Shown: positions 51,701 to 60,164, counted from the stretch's first letter. The stretch: 64,000 nt of DNA from Chitinophaga pendula (GCF_020386615.1 NZ_CP077769.1:6745501-6809500), one strand, 5' to 3'. Translations and numbers: made by a program. The notes: generated by a model not told the origin, from the letters alone.

Positions 51701-51955
51701 GTAGATGCATCTTATGTGAAACTGCGTGAAGCCAGCCTGTCTTACAGACTGCCTAAGCACACGTTAAACAGAACTCCTTTCGGAGATATCACAGTGGGTA
51801 TATTTGGTAATAACCTGTTCCTGTGGGCTGCTAAAGAAAACAAGTTTGCTGACCCTGAGGTAAACTCTGCCGGTGCTGGTAACCTGCAAGGTTTCGACTT
51901 CACCGCTCAGCCTTCTTTGAGAAATTTTGGTGTTAACGTAAAAGTTAGCTTCTAG
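48740..51955 (+). CDS. SusC/RagA-type TonB-linked outer-membrane transporter (first pair)
   Basis: Outer-membrane barrel that takes up oligomeric nutrients together with its SusD lipoprotein lid. Signal peptide to about residue 21 (ending VLAQS); carboxypeptidase-regulatory-like domain about 23-105 (INGRVTSADDGQPVIGATVIVKG); TonB plug about 110-230 (TGKVAGVNITNTAGAPGSSSRI, LRGGSSV, ALIVVDGIPVDN, MTVLKGPAAAALYGSRASNGAVIITTK); then a barrel of about 22 strands ending LRNFGVNVKVSF. The ATG at 48740 is preferred over 48734 because both SusC genes share the start context TGCTTATGA. The susD gene follows after 26 bp. No adjacent sigma/anti-sigma or glycosidase gene hints at the substrate. Confidence 0.95.
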   Translation: MRKGLFLLLSALFLVGQVLAQSRTINGRVTSADDGQPVIGATVIVKGTSTGAVTNPDGAYSIKLPDGSAAVLVFKSVGLKELEAKVGNSNTLNVVMYLDVTKLNEQVITANAIRRDKSSLGYAAPTVKAEEITQGRATSALSALTGKVAGVNITNTAGAPGSSSRIVLRGGSSVAGSNQALIVVDGIPVDNSSVTGGPNNLSSIDFGNRGNDINPDDIESMTVLKGPAAAALYGSRASNGAVIITTKSGKKGAKKSEITVNSTATFSNILKLPDFQNEYGQGSDGDYDPKENFSWGPKFDGQTKPWGQEIDGERLTKPYSAQKNNIRKFFELGRAFNNNVSVSGGGEKTTYFLALSSLNSDGVMPGSSDTYNKYGIRFNGSAELSNNFKTAVSINYNKINSNMVQGGQGPGSVYNNLLQTPRDIPIDQMGDLNNKFYSYGSYVDKNGILRNNRYGYYGAYTTSPYYILQNYKNLNDVDRVFGNFTLTYDPLKWLNVVERVGADVYADRRRFKYPKFNLSPADETSGNYSQVSNQRNQVGSYEENNFNVSEIVHDLMITAKKDFGKDFHASLMVGNNIRQRQTTSLNSATNATGGLVVPEWYNLANSNGPVNSTNNYTIRRLVGLYSELNVDYKSMLFLGVSARNDWSSTLPKANNSFFYPSVNASFVFSELFQGTSFANVLNFGKVRASWAQVGADADPYLLTTTFNRTIIQSGFGNTTFPFNGVPGLTLGGTIGNPDLKPEITTAFEVGTELNFLDNRISVDFSYYENKSKNQILAIPIAEASGFTSKVVNAGTIQNKGVELALRGVPVRTSYGLNIEVYGTYTRNVNKVLSLLDGISQISLGGLTTMSVAAVGQPYGSFFSTDVQRDDQGRVIVDPNSGLPLKTSSGVFLGSYNPKYQASWGTNITYKGWSLNVLFDTKQGGKFFSRTKNITAFNGTSAITGGNRDPQIFPNSVYKDASGKIVVNTDKNFSPQAYYNALPDGQNVVDASYVKLREASLSYRLPKHTLNRTPFGDITVGIFGNNLFLWAAKENKFADPEVNSAGAGNLQGFDFTAQPSLRNFGVNVKVSF

Positions 51956-51981
51956 TGCTTACAAGGTTAAATCGTTCCAAC

Positions 51982-53436
51982 ATGAGAAAAAACAAAATCA
52001 CAATAGCCCTCACGGCATTAATTATCGGAGCAACGACATTGGGCGGTTGTAAAAAGTTCCTGGATGTTAACCAAAACCCTAACAACCCGGAAAATGCCAA
52101 CCCAAGACTCGTATTGCCTTCTACCCAAGCTGCCTTGGGACAGGTAACTGGTAACTTTTTCCAGATATATGGTGGCTTCTACAGCCAGTACTGGACGCAG
52201 AACAGAAACAGCTCCCAGTATAGAAGCGTAGATCGTTATCAACTGTCCAATGGTGACTTCGATCGTCCCTGGAGAGTAATCTACAGTGATGCATGGGCTG
52301 ACCTGGACCTGATCATCTCTCAAAAAGCAGATCCTCAGTTCAGCCAGCACGCCGCTATCGCACTCATCCTGAAAGCATATGATGCACAATTGGCTACAGA
52401 TGCCTTTGGTGATATTCCGGTAAAAGAAGCGAACCAAGGTACTGCCAACAGTAACCCGAAATACGATAGCCAGAAAGATGTATATGATGCCATCTTCAGC
52501 ATGATAGATCAGGGTGCTGCACTACTCAACGCAAATGCACCGGTTAAACCTGGTACAGAAGACCTGATCTTCAAAGGAAATATCAACGACTGGAAAGCTT
52601 TCGCTAACACGTTGAAACTGCGTGCTGCGCTTCGTTTGTCTGAAATAGCACCTGCTGTCGCAAAAGCTAAAGCAGAAGAGCTCTACAAAGCAAACGCTGT
52701 ATTCCTGGCTAAAGATGCACAGATCCAATACGTTTCTACTGGTGGTAACTCTAACCCCCTGTACGAAGAAATGGTGGGTTTGAGCAGAACACCGAACCTG
52801 GTAGCTAGCTCCACTGCAATGGACCAGTTCGTAGCTAATGCCGATCCTCGTATCAGATTCTACTACGATACCACTAAACAAGGCAAATATGTGAGCATCC
52901 CGCAAGGAAGCTTCCTGAAGCCTAACATCGAGACCTCCTTCCCGAATGCACTGGTTGGTGCGAACCCACTGGCTGACCTGGCTTCTACTGCCTCTGTAGC
53001 TCCGGTTAAGTTCATCACCGCTGCAGAAAGCTACTTCCTGCAAGCCGAAGCAGTACAGAGAGGTTGGTCCAATGGTGTCGGTAGCGCCAGTGATCTGTAT
53101 ACACAAGGTATCACCGCCAGCTTTACTGCAACTAACCTGGCTACCGCCGCTCCTGCTTACATCGCAGGTGCTGGTAAATGGCCTACAGATGCAACGCAGC
53201 AGATCAAAGCGATCATCACCCAGAAATACTTCGCAATGTGCGGCCTGCAGAATTTCGAAGCCTGGACGGAATGGCGTCGTACCGGTTTCCCTGACTTCTT
53301 CAAAGTGAGCGAAACTAGTACCATCGGTGCCCAATTCCCAGTTAGATTACTCTATCCTAACTCTGAGATCACCAGGAACACGAACTTCCCTGGCCAGAAA
53401 CTCGTCACTGACCGTGTATGGTGGGATGTTAAATAA
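51982..53436 (+). CDS. SusD/RagB-family lipoprotein (first pair)
   Basis: Surface lipoprotein, 484 aa, forming the substrate-binding lid of the preceding SusC. The signal peptide (MRKNKITIALTALIIGATTL) ends in lipobox GGC, followed by KKFLDVNQNPNNPENANP. The body resembles the SusD-like group (SusD_2): the conserved TPR-like helices, AADAFGDIPVKEA-type segment, TGTEDLIFKGNINDWKAFANTLKLRAALRLSE, ITAAESYFLQAEAVQRGW and the C-terminal QKYFAMCGLQNFEAWTEWRRTGFPDF. The frame extends upstream to overlap the SusC stop, but the ATG at 51982 gives the proper signal peptide. A terminator follows 22 bp after the stop. Confidence 0.94.
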   Translation: MRKNKITIALTALIIGATTLGGCKKFLDVNQNPNNPENANPRLVLPSTQAALGQVTGNFFQIYGGFYSQYWTQNRNSSQYRSVDRYQLSNGDFDRPWRVIYSDAWADLDLIISQKADPQFSQHAAIALILKAYDAQLATDAFGDIPVKEANQGTANSNPKYDSQKDVYDAIFSMIDQGAALLNANAPVKPGTEDLIFKGNINDWKAFANTLKLRAALRLSEIAPAVAKAKAEELYKANAVFLAKDAQIQYVSTGGNSNPLYEEMVGLSRTPNLVASSTAMDQFVANADPRIRFYYDTTKQGKYVSIPQGSFLKPNIETSFPNALVGANPLADLASTASVAPVKFITAAESYFLQAEAVQRGWSNGVGSASDLYTQGITASFTATNLATAAPAYIAGAGKWPTDATQQIKAIITQKYFAMCGLQNFEAWTEWRRTGFPDFFKVSETSTIGAQFPVRLLYPNSEITRNTNFPGQKLVTDRVWWDVK

Positions 53437-53458
53437 TAACCAGGCAATTGCCATATAT

Positions 53459-53493
53459 AAAGGGCGCTTTCGAACAGAAAGCGCCCTTTTTTT
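53459..53493 (+). terminator. Intrinsic terminator of the first SusC/D operon
   Basis: Perfect 13-bp stem (53459-53471 / 53477-53489) with a 5-nt loop and a T-run. Confidence 0.9.
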
Positions 53494-53511
53494 ACCCCTT
53501 TATCTTCTCTA

Positions 53512-53527
53512 TACCACTAAAGTGGTA
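53512..53527. promoter_or_regulatory. TACCACT dyad, possible response-regulator operator
   Basis: TACCACT-AA-AGTGGTA, a 7-2-7 inverted repeat between the first operon's terminator and the second SusC gene. It shares both outer heptamers' core with the dyad at 31610-31625. The geometry is that of NarL/FixJ-type sites. Confidence 0.5.
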
Positions 53528-53803
53528 GTTGGCGGTATGGCACTAAATGCATATTTTGTGCAAGTGAATTGCCAGTTTCTTTGTTAATTACGAGAAGAAG
53601 ACCGAAATCTAAAGAATACCGCTAGATTCTAATGACACTGGGTTTATCCGAAAATTGGGGGAAATAGTTCTATGCTAGACTATATGGGGACCTATTGTAG
53701 CTGATGATTTGTTAATTGCCTCATTTATTTGTAGCAGCAACCCTACCTCACCTGTACAACATCGATTGGCAGCACCCTATTGAGTTATGTTAATGTTTTG
53801 CCC
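53528..53803. other. Gene-free leader region of the second SusC/D operon
   Basis: No coding region or clear promoter seen. It is AT-rich with several T-runs and ends at the short ORF that overlaps the SusC start. Confidence 0.45.
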
Positions 53804-53851
53804 ATGACTGTCAATGTTTTATATCCAATATTAAATCCAATTTGCTTATGA
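53804..53851 (+). other. Possible short ORF overlapping the second SusC start
   Basis: A 15-codon frame (MTVNVLYPILNPICL) whose TGA overlaps the ATG of the second SusC gene as ATGA. The overlap could couple translation, but the peptide itself has no recognisable feature. Confidence 0.2.
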
Positions 53852-56800
53852 AAAGAGGTTTACTCTTATGGCTCATCTTCGCCGTAAGCACCTTACAAGC
53901 ACTTGCCCAGACACGAACCGTGACCGGGAAAGTAACAGATGCCCAAAGTGGTACTGCTTTGCCTGGTGTTACCGTACAGCTCAAAGGTTCTACAGTCGGC
54001 ACCGTTACAGGAATAGATGGGAACTACAAAATTAACGTACCCGAAAAACCAGGCCTGCTGGTGTTCACCTTTGTAGGATATGCTACCCGTGAACTCCATA
54101 TCACAGGCAATCACCTCGATGTTACCCTCTCCACCAGCAGCCAGGACCTCGGAGAGTATGTAGTAGTAGGATACGGCGCCAGCCAACGTAAAAGCCTGGT
54201 AGGTGCAATCGCTACGGTAAAATCCGCAGAGATCAACCAGGTACCTATGGCATCCTTTGATAATATCCTCCAGGGTAAAGCCACTGGGGTACAGATCACT
54301 CAACGTAACGGTCGCCCGGGACAACGTGGCTTTATCCGTATCAGAGGTACAAGCTCCATCAACGCCAGCTCGGAACCGCTCATCGTAGTAGATGGAGTAC
54401 CCGTAAGCCTGGATAACTATAATTTGTTGAATCCAAATGATATCGAAAATGTATCTATCCTGAAAGATGCGGCTTCTTCATCCATATATGGCTCCAGAGG
54501 CTCCAACGGCGTAATCATCGTTAGTACTAAAAGAGGAGCTGTCAACAGTCCGAGACTGACCTATAGCTTCCAGTATGGTGTCAAATCCAAAACCAAGGAT
54601 GATATCAAGCTGATGAACGCCCGGGAGAAACTACAATATGAATACGACCTGGGCTTTAGCAACTCTTACGTAATACCCTGGCTGAGAGGAAATGGTTTTG
54701 CAAATACAGCTACCCTGTTCAATATCTCCGACGCAGATCGTCAGAGACTATGGAATGGCCTTTCAGAAAATGAAACAGACTGGGTAAAACTACTTACCAA
54801 TAAAGGCCCCTTCCGTACACATGAATTGACACTTGCCGGCGGCTCCGACAAAATACGTTACTACTTTACCCTCAATAGCTGGAGTGAAGATGGTATCGTA
54901 CGTGGCTCCTTCTTCGATAGAAAAAGCGGTCGCCTCAATATTGAATACAACGCCAAAGAATGGTTTAAAATCGGAAATACCCTCAACGTAGGTTACGTAA
55001 AAGAAAATATCTCCCGCGAAAGATTTAACGTACAGAGCGCCTACACCGCCATGTATCGTTATAATGCCTATGAGCCGGAGTTCAATAAAGATGGCTCCTG
55101 GAATCTTACACATCAGGGCCTTAGTATAGGAGAAGCAACGATCAACCAACCCGAATTCTCCAGCAAGATCATGGGACTCGGATCCATATTTGGAGAATTC
55201 AATTTCTTTAAAAGATTGAAAATAAGAAGCTCACTGGGCTTGAATTTCATAGACTATTCCAGAGAATACTATGTGATACCGGGGTCCTTCCTCGATCAAT
55301 TTGTGGGCGACAAAACAGCTCAAGGATCTAAAACAGATAATGGCTATCGCGAATTCAATAAAATATGGACCAATACAGCGAACTGGATACAGTCTTTTAA
55401 CGAAAAACATAACATTGACATCCTCGCAGGTACTGAGTTTACAGAAAATAATTACTGGGGTTATAATATAGGTAGTAAAGGTTTTCCCTCCCCAATTGTA
55501 AATACTCAGATTAATGCTGCTGTACCTTTGACGACAAATACGACTAAGTACGATTGGGCACTCTTTTCCCTTTTTGGTAGGGTTAAATACAACTATCTCG
55601 AGAAATACTTCCTGGAGAGTTCTGTTCGTAGAGATGGATCATCTCGGTTCGGCGCAAATAAAAAGTATGGTACCTTCTGGGCGGTTGGCGCAGGATGGGA
55701 CGTCGCCAAAGAAAAGTTCATGAACATACCTGTACTCAACCAATTGAAAGTAAGAGCAGCAATAGGTACATCCGGTAATGCCGAATTCGGGTTGCCTACT
55801 TCGGATGGTATCAATAACTACCTCCCGCTTGGCCTATACAGGTTCATCAGCTATAATGCACAGCCGTCGTCTGCTCCCAAACAGCTGGCTAACCCCAACC
55901 TGACCTGGGAGAAGAATATGAATTATGACGTTGGAATTGATTTCGGTTTGTTTGATAACAGGCTAACTGGTAATATCGAATACTATCATAAAAAAACGAC
56001 TGATCTGTTGTTCGAGGTACCAAAACCTGCGGCGACAGGATATGCAGTAAGGTGGGAAAATATTGGAGAAATGGTGAACAAGGGTTTTGAAATAACACTA
56101 GGGTATGATGTTATACGCAAAAAGAACTTAACGTGGAACATTAGTGCTAACATTACCACAAATAATAACGAGATTACCAAATTATATAGTGAGAGAGATG
56201 TACCATCTGGAGATGGCTTGACTCGCCTCGCAGTTGGTAGACCTGTGTACAACTTCTATATGAATCGCTGGAAAGGCGTAAATCCTGATAATGGGGATGC
56301 TCAGTGGTATACAAAAGATGGTAAGATTACTAACCAATACAATGGTGGAGATGCCGTATTCATCGATAAAAAATCTCCATTACCTAAATACTATGGAAGT
56401 ATAAATACATCATTGTCGTTTAAGGGTATAGACCTCGCACTACAATTTTACTATTCTGGAGGTAATTATGTATTCAACTACATGAAACAAAACCTTTTTA
56501 GTGATGGAGCTGGAGTAACATCTCAGATGGATGTAAGAGCCGCAGACTATTGGAAAAAACCAGGTGATAACCTAGAAAATCCAAAACCTCTTGCGTTCGG
56601 CCCACAAACGACCTTTGTATCTGATCGCTTTCTGCAAAAAGGAGACTATATACGCTTGCGCAACGTAACCATTGGATATAATGTACCTACCGATATCCTT
56701 AAAAAAGCAAGGATACAGCAGCTGCGTGTGTACGTATCCGGTCAAAACCTCTGGACACGTACAAAATTTTATGGTGATCCGGAAGTTGGCATTGGTAATG

Positions 56801-56898
56801 CTGAATCAACCGGTATCTCCAATACCAATGGTGTAGCTGCATTGTTCAGCTATCCGCAGAGTAAGACCATCCTTTTTGGGGTGAATGTTTCCTTCTAA
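53848..56898 (+). CDS. SusC/RagA-type TonB-linked outer-membrane transporter (second pair)
   Basis: Outer-membrane TonB-dependent transporter of 1016 aa. Signal peptide to about residue 20 (ending ALAQT); carboxypeptidase-regulatory-like domain (TGKVTDAQSGTALPGVTVQLKG); TonB-box-like region YVVVGYGASQRKSLVGAI; plug with LQGKATGVQITQRNGRPG, IRIRGTSSINASSEPLIVVDG and SSSIYGSRGSNGVIIVSTK; then the barrel ending ALFSYPQSKTILFGVNVSF. ATG 53848 is the start; an in-frame TTG lies two codons upstream. It is of a different SusC subgroup from the first pair (little similarity beyond domain order). The susD gene starts 19 bp after the stop. Confidence 0.95.
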   Translation: MKRGLLLWLIFAVSTLQALAQTRTVTGKVTDAQSGTALPGVTVQLKGSTVGTVTGIDGNYKINVPEKPGLLVFTFVGYATRELHITGNHLDVTLSTSSQDLGEYVVVGYGASQRKSLVGAIATVKSAEINQVPMASFDNILQGKATGVQITQRNGRPGQRGFIRIRGTSSINASSEPLIVVDGVPVSLDNYNLLNPNDIENVSILKDAASSSIYGSRGSNGVIIVSTKRGAVNSPRLTYSFQYGVKSKTKDDIKLMNAREKLQYEYDLGFSNSYVIPWLRGNGFANTATLFNISDADRQRLWNGLSENETDWVKLLTNKGPFRTHELTLAGGSDKIRYYFTLNSWSEDGIVRGSFFDRKSGRLNIEYNAKEWFKIGNTLNVGYVKENISRERFNVQSAYTAMYRYNAYEPEFNKDGSWNLTHQGLSIGEATINQPEFSSKIMGLGSIFGEFNFFKRLKIRSSLGLNFIDYSREYYVIPGSFLDQFVGDKTAQGSKTDNGYREFNKIWTNTANWIQSFNEKHNIDILAGTEFTENNYWGYNIGSKGFPSPIVNTQINAAVPLTTNTTKYDWALFSLFGRVKYNYLEKYFLESSVRRDGSSRFGANKKYGTFWAVGAGWDVAKEKFMNIPVLNQLKVRAAIGTSGNAEFGLPTSDGINNYLPLGLYRFISYNAQPSSAPKQLANPNLTWEKNMNYDVGIDFGLFDNRLTGNIEYYHKKTTDLLFEVPKPAATGYAVRWENIGEMVNKGFEITLGYDVIRKKNLTWNISANITTNNNEITKLYSERDVPSGDGLTRLAVGRPVYNFYMNRWKGVNPDNGDAQWYTKDGKITNQYNGGDAVFIDKKSPLPKYYGSINTSLSFKGIDLALQFYYSGGNYVFNYMKQNLFSDGAGVTSQMDVRAADYWKKPGDNLENPKPLAFGPQTTFVSDRFLQKGDYIRLRNVTIGYNVPTDILKKARIQQLRVYVSGQNLWTRTKFYGDPEVGIGNAESTGISNTNGVAALFSYPQSKTILFGVNVSF

Positions 56899-56917
56899 CA
56901 AAAACGGACTATCAATC

Positions 56918-58387
56918 ATGAAAAAGAATATACTGACATTTGGAATTGCTGGTGTACTGCTCCTTTTTGGATGCACAAAAAAACTAGATAGGCTACCCTA
57001 CGACGGCCTTATCAATGATATCGCTTTTAACCTGCCTTCTGATTTTCAAAATGCAGTACGTGGTATGTACTCTGGACTAGCAGGCCTGGGATTTCCGAGC
57101 AGAACTCCCCTCACCAGATACACGGATGGTGAATGGCTGCTGTTAGGGGATATACTGGCGGATGACGTTATCACTTGCTCGGTGGGTAGAAACACCTTTA
57201 TTACCTTACAAAGCTGGTCCTACAATAGTAATAATACATCGAACCTGTATCTGCAGGCATACAATATCATTCTTAGGTCAAATAGTATATTGGCCAATAT
57301 AGAGAACAAAGTAGTTACCGGCGCAGAAAAAAATAATATTCAGGGCGAAGCATTGGCTATGAGAGCGTTGGTACACTTTGACCTAGTGAAACTATATGGG
57401 AAAAGCTACACGTCTGCAACAGCGGATGATTTGGGAGTTTCTTATGTGACCTCCATCGGGGCTGATCTTCAGCCTTCACGAGATAAAGTAAGAGATGTCT
57501 ATGATAAGATCGTAAAAGACCTGACAGATGCTTTACCTCTTATTGCAAGTAATAATGGAGTAGGAAGACTTAACAAGGCTTCCGTATATGGTCTTCTCTC
57601 AAGGGTATACCTATATCGTGAAGAATGGCTAAAGGTTATTGATGCTTCCACCGAAGCCCTTAAAATTAATGGTAATCCTGCAGATACGGCTGACTTCCCG
57701 AAGATATGGAAAGATGAGACAGAAGTAGGCGTATTATTTAAAATAAAAATGCTGGACAAAGACAAAATCGCCATTGGCGTATTATATAGCCAGGCCTCCA
57801 GCCAGGGTGTTAGATCCGAGTATGTCGCTAACCGTGGATTGACACAGCTATATGATACACTAAAAGACGTAAGAGCAAAATATCCTTCCTCACCTGATTC
57901 GTCTTCAACATTCAAAAGGGGAACCTTTGCATCACTCACTTCTTACTACGTTACAAAATATTTAGGCCGTGCTACTGGTAATGCCAATGTTGTAGACTTT
58001 AAGTATCTACGGGTAGCTGAAGTATTGTTGAACAGAGCTGAAGCCTATGCCATGCTGGGAATGGATGCGCTTGCGCAGGCAGACCTGAATAAATTAAGAG
58101 ATAACAGGATTAGAGGTAATACCCCTTACACAGGTACCGGCGATGCGCTTAAGGCAGAAATAGCAAACGAAAGACGGCGCGAACTGGCTTTTGAAGCTTT
58201 CCGCTTCTTTGACCTGAAAAGGAAGAACTTACCCATTAACCGCCCTGACTTCGGCGATGCTTTTGACGGCTCCGGTAGACAGTTTACAAACAAACAACTG
58301 CCGGCAAATAGCCCGAAATTCCAGTTGCCAATACCACAGGAAGAAATTAATGCCAACCCAAATACTAAACAAAATCCTGGGTACTAA
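56918..58387 (+). CDS. SusD/RagB-family lipoprotein (second pair)
   Basis: Surface lipoprotein (489 aa) partnering the second SusC. Signal peptide MKKNILTFGIAGVLLLFG then Cys (KKLDRLPYDG follows). Classical SusD/RagB features are present: SDFQNAVRGMYSGLAG, NIQGEALAMRALVHFDLVKLYG, GRLNKASVYGLLSRVYLYREEW, and the C-terminal LRVAEVLLNRAEAYAMLG, ELAFEAFRFFDLKRKN and IPQEEINANPNTKQNPGY. An upstream in-frame ATG at 56885 overlaps the SusC end and spoils the signal peptide, so 56918 is used. Terminator about 80 bp downstream. Confidence 0.95.
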   Translation: MKKNILTFGIAGVLLLFGCTKKLDRLPYDGLINDIAFNLPSDFQNAVRGMYSGLAGLGFPSRTPLTRYTDGEWLLLGDILADDVITCSVGRNTFITLQSWSYNSNNTSNLYLQAYNIILRSNSILANIENKVVTGAEKNNIQGEALAMRALVHFDLVKLYGKSYTSATADDLGVSYVTSIGADLQPSRDKVRDVYDKIVKDLTDALPLIASNNGVGRLNKASVYGLLSRVYLYREEWLKVIDASTEALKINGNPADTADFPKIWKDETEVGVLFKIKMLDKDKIAIGVLYSQASSQGVRSEYVANRGLTQLYDTLKDVRAKYPSSPDSSSTFKRGTFASLTSYYVTKYLGRATGNANVVDFKYLRVAEVLLNRAEAYAMLGMDALAQADLNKLRDNRIRGNTPYTGTGDALKAEIANERRRELAFEAFRFFDLKRKNLPINRPDFGDAFDGSGRQFTNKQLPANSPKFQLPIPQEEINANPNTKQNPGY

Positions 58388-58467
58388 AATAAAAATAGGA
58401 CCTTCTCGATCAGAGAGGCCCTTATTGTTACTAAATATTACTTGCCTTTATACATTTCACGCACATC

Positions 58468-58500
58468 AAACGGACTGTTTAAATAACAGTCCGTTTTTTA
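58468..58500 (+). terminator. Intrinsic terminator of the second SusC/D operon
   Basis: Perfect 12-bp stem (58468-58479 / 58485-58496), short loop, and T-run. Confidence 0.87.
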
Positions 58501-58533
58501 TTGTCAAATTGACAACTTTAGTAATTCGCTGTT

Positions 58534-58683
58534 TTATTGTAGCGCATTTTTTATAGCTATACCTGCCTGTTGTATAGAAGCCTTAGTGGCTGCCTCATTC
58601 GCCAACGCATTGAGCAGTCCCCAATCGTGGATCATACCGTTATACCGTACCGCTGTTACCTTTACGCCTGCTTCATCCAATTT
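58534..58683 (-). pseudogene. C-terminal remnant of an alpha/beta hydrolase (lipase/esterase family)
   Basis: The last 49 codons of a minus-strand frame read KLDEAGVKVTAVRYNG, MIHDWGLLNALANEAAT and so on to ALQ. This is the end of an alpha/beta-hydrolase fold-3 (hormone-sensitive-lipase-like) protein, including the catalytic His in MIHDWGLL. The similarity begins abruptly at 58683. Upstream, the same frame encodes unrelated Arg/Ile-rich sequence, while a different frame holds a 39-codon fragment (58801-58682) that stops exactly at this junction. The nucleophile and acid domains are missing, so this is a deletion remnant. Confidence 0.65.
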
Positions 58684-58853
58684 ACGCGATCTTAATGAAA
58701 TTGCGGATATCCTGGCCCTGCAATTGCTCCTGTAGATCTTCCCGGAGAGGAAGATAGCCAATCTGTTTAAACGTAAATTGTTGGAAATAGGCCATACGCA
58801 TACAATTTGAGCAGTGAATTTAAGTAAAGACACATGAGTAGAGCGCCGCAAAG

Positions 58854-58896
58854 AAAAAGGGCTGACTTAAAAGTATATTTACTCTTAAGTCAGCCC
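58854..58896 (-). terminator. Intrinsic terminator of the TlpA-like gene
   Basis: Minus strand: perfect 12-bp stem (58896-58885 / 58870-58859), 14-nt loop, then TTTTTCTTT, 22 bp after the stop. Confidence 0.85.
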
Positions 58897-58917
58897 TCCT
58901 TTGAGGAATATAATTTA

Positions 58918-60087
58918 TTATTTGAGTACTTCTTTCAGCTTTGCGGTCAGGCCTTCACCACGTAGGTTTGTCGCGATGATTTTACCTTGGGGGTCCAGAA
59001 GGAAATTCGTAGGAATACCTTGTATGCCATATAGGCCTACTACTGCAGATTCCCAGAATTTCAGGTCACTCACATGGCTCCAGGTGAGTCCATCGTCTTT
59101 TATCGCTTTTTCCCAGGCTCCTTTTTGCTTGTCCAGAGATACACCCAATATGGCGAAGTTCTTATCCTTGAATTGCTGCCAAGCCTGCACTACATTGGGA
59201 TTTTCCATGCGGCAGGGTCTGCACCAGCTGGCCCAGAAGTCAACCAGCAGGTACTTGCCACGGAATGAGCTCAGGCTTACCGTCTTACCTGTCAGGTCAG
59301 GGAGCGTAAAGTCAGGAGCTACGTCGCCTACTTTTACGGCGGTCATGCTCTCTTCTTCACCACCACCAGCAGCACCACCACCGGTTTGTTTGGATGCGGT
59401 TTCTATTTCGCTGATCCTATCTGTCAGGCTTTTTACAAAGGTGTTTTTAGGGAAACGCTTTTTTACACCATCCAGTACTTTCTTGTTCTCTAACAATATA
59501 CTAGGATCGCTGCCCAGCATGCTAAGTGCAAATACGGCGTTGGCAGGGGAGTTGGTTTTTTCTGTAAAATCCAGGATATGTTGCTGGAAAGCCTTCTGTG
59601 CACCCTTGATACGTTCGATCTTAGGCTCCAGCAGACTATCAGGAGTATGCAGATTACGCAGGCTGTCCACGTTCCTCATCTCTTCGGTCATCTGCTTGCT
59701 CTTGTCATTAATGTCATTCAGCAACTGCTGCAGTTCAACAGATGCTTCAGAACCCTGTATCGTGATCTTTTCCAGGTTATCATAATCACCATCTATCTTC
59801 ATATCACCTGCGTCCAGTGACAGGAGGATATACTTACCATTACCAAAACGAATACGATACAGCCCCTGCTCAGGTACCATACCTTTAAAAGTAAACTTAC
59901 CGCTGGCATCCTTCAATGTGGTTGTGTCTACTGTCTTTATTTCTTTCAATGTCAGTTCCTCCAGTGCTACCTGTCCTAATGGTGCATTATTCAGATGCCC
60001 GGTGATCTTAAAATCTCCTTTTTCTGCCTGGTCTCCGCAACTGGCCAGTGTTATCGCGGCGGCAATCCATAGTAAGTATTTCTTCAT
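58918..60087 (-). CDS. TlpA-like thiol:disulfide lipoprotein with DUF4369 domain
   Basis: Envelope lipoprotein of 389 aa facing the periplasm. The signal peptide ends LASC (Cys17). Residues about 25-115 form a DUF4369 beta-domain (FKITGHLNNAPLGQVALEEL). Residues 115-235 are helical, with a flexible GGGAAGGGEEE linker at about 236-247. Residues 250-389 are a thioredoxin/AhpC-TSA domain with active site W-C289-R-P-C292 in VDFWASWCRPCRMENP and the cis-Pro motif GIPTNFLLDP. Such proteins reduce or re-arrange disulfides outside the cytoplasm. It is a single-gene unit with its own terminator. Confidence 0.93.
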   Translation of the reverse strand: MKKYLLWIAAAITLASCGDQAEKGDFKITGHLNNAPLGQVALEELTLKEIKTVDTTTLKDASGKFTFKGMVPEQGLYRIRFGNGKYILLSLDAGDMKIDGDYDNLEKITIQGSEASVELQQLLNDINDKSKQMTEEMRNVDSLRNLHTPDSLLEPKIERIKGAQKAFQQHILDFTEKTNSPANAVFALSMLGSDPSILLENKKVLDGVKKRFPKNTFVKSLTDRISEIETASKQTGGGAAGGGEEESMTAVKVGDVAPDFTLPDLTGKTVSLSSFRGKYLLVDFWASWCRPCRMENPNVVQAWQQFKDKNFAILGVSLDKQKGAWEKAIKDDGLTWSHVSDLKFWESAVVGLYGIQGIPTNFLLDPQGKIIATNLRGEGLTAKLKEVLK

Positions 60088-60164
60088 GTCTATAGCAATT
60101 TATTTATTCGAAGGCAGAAAAATCAGGAATGCTCCATTACTCTGTCCGCCAGGTATAATATCGT

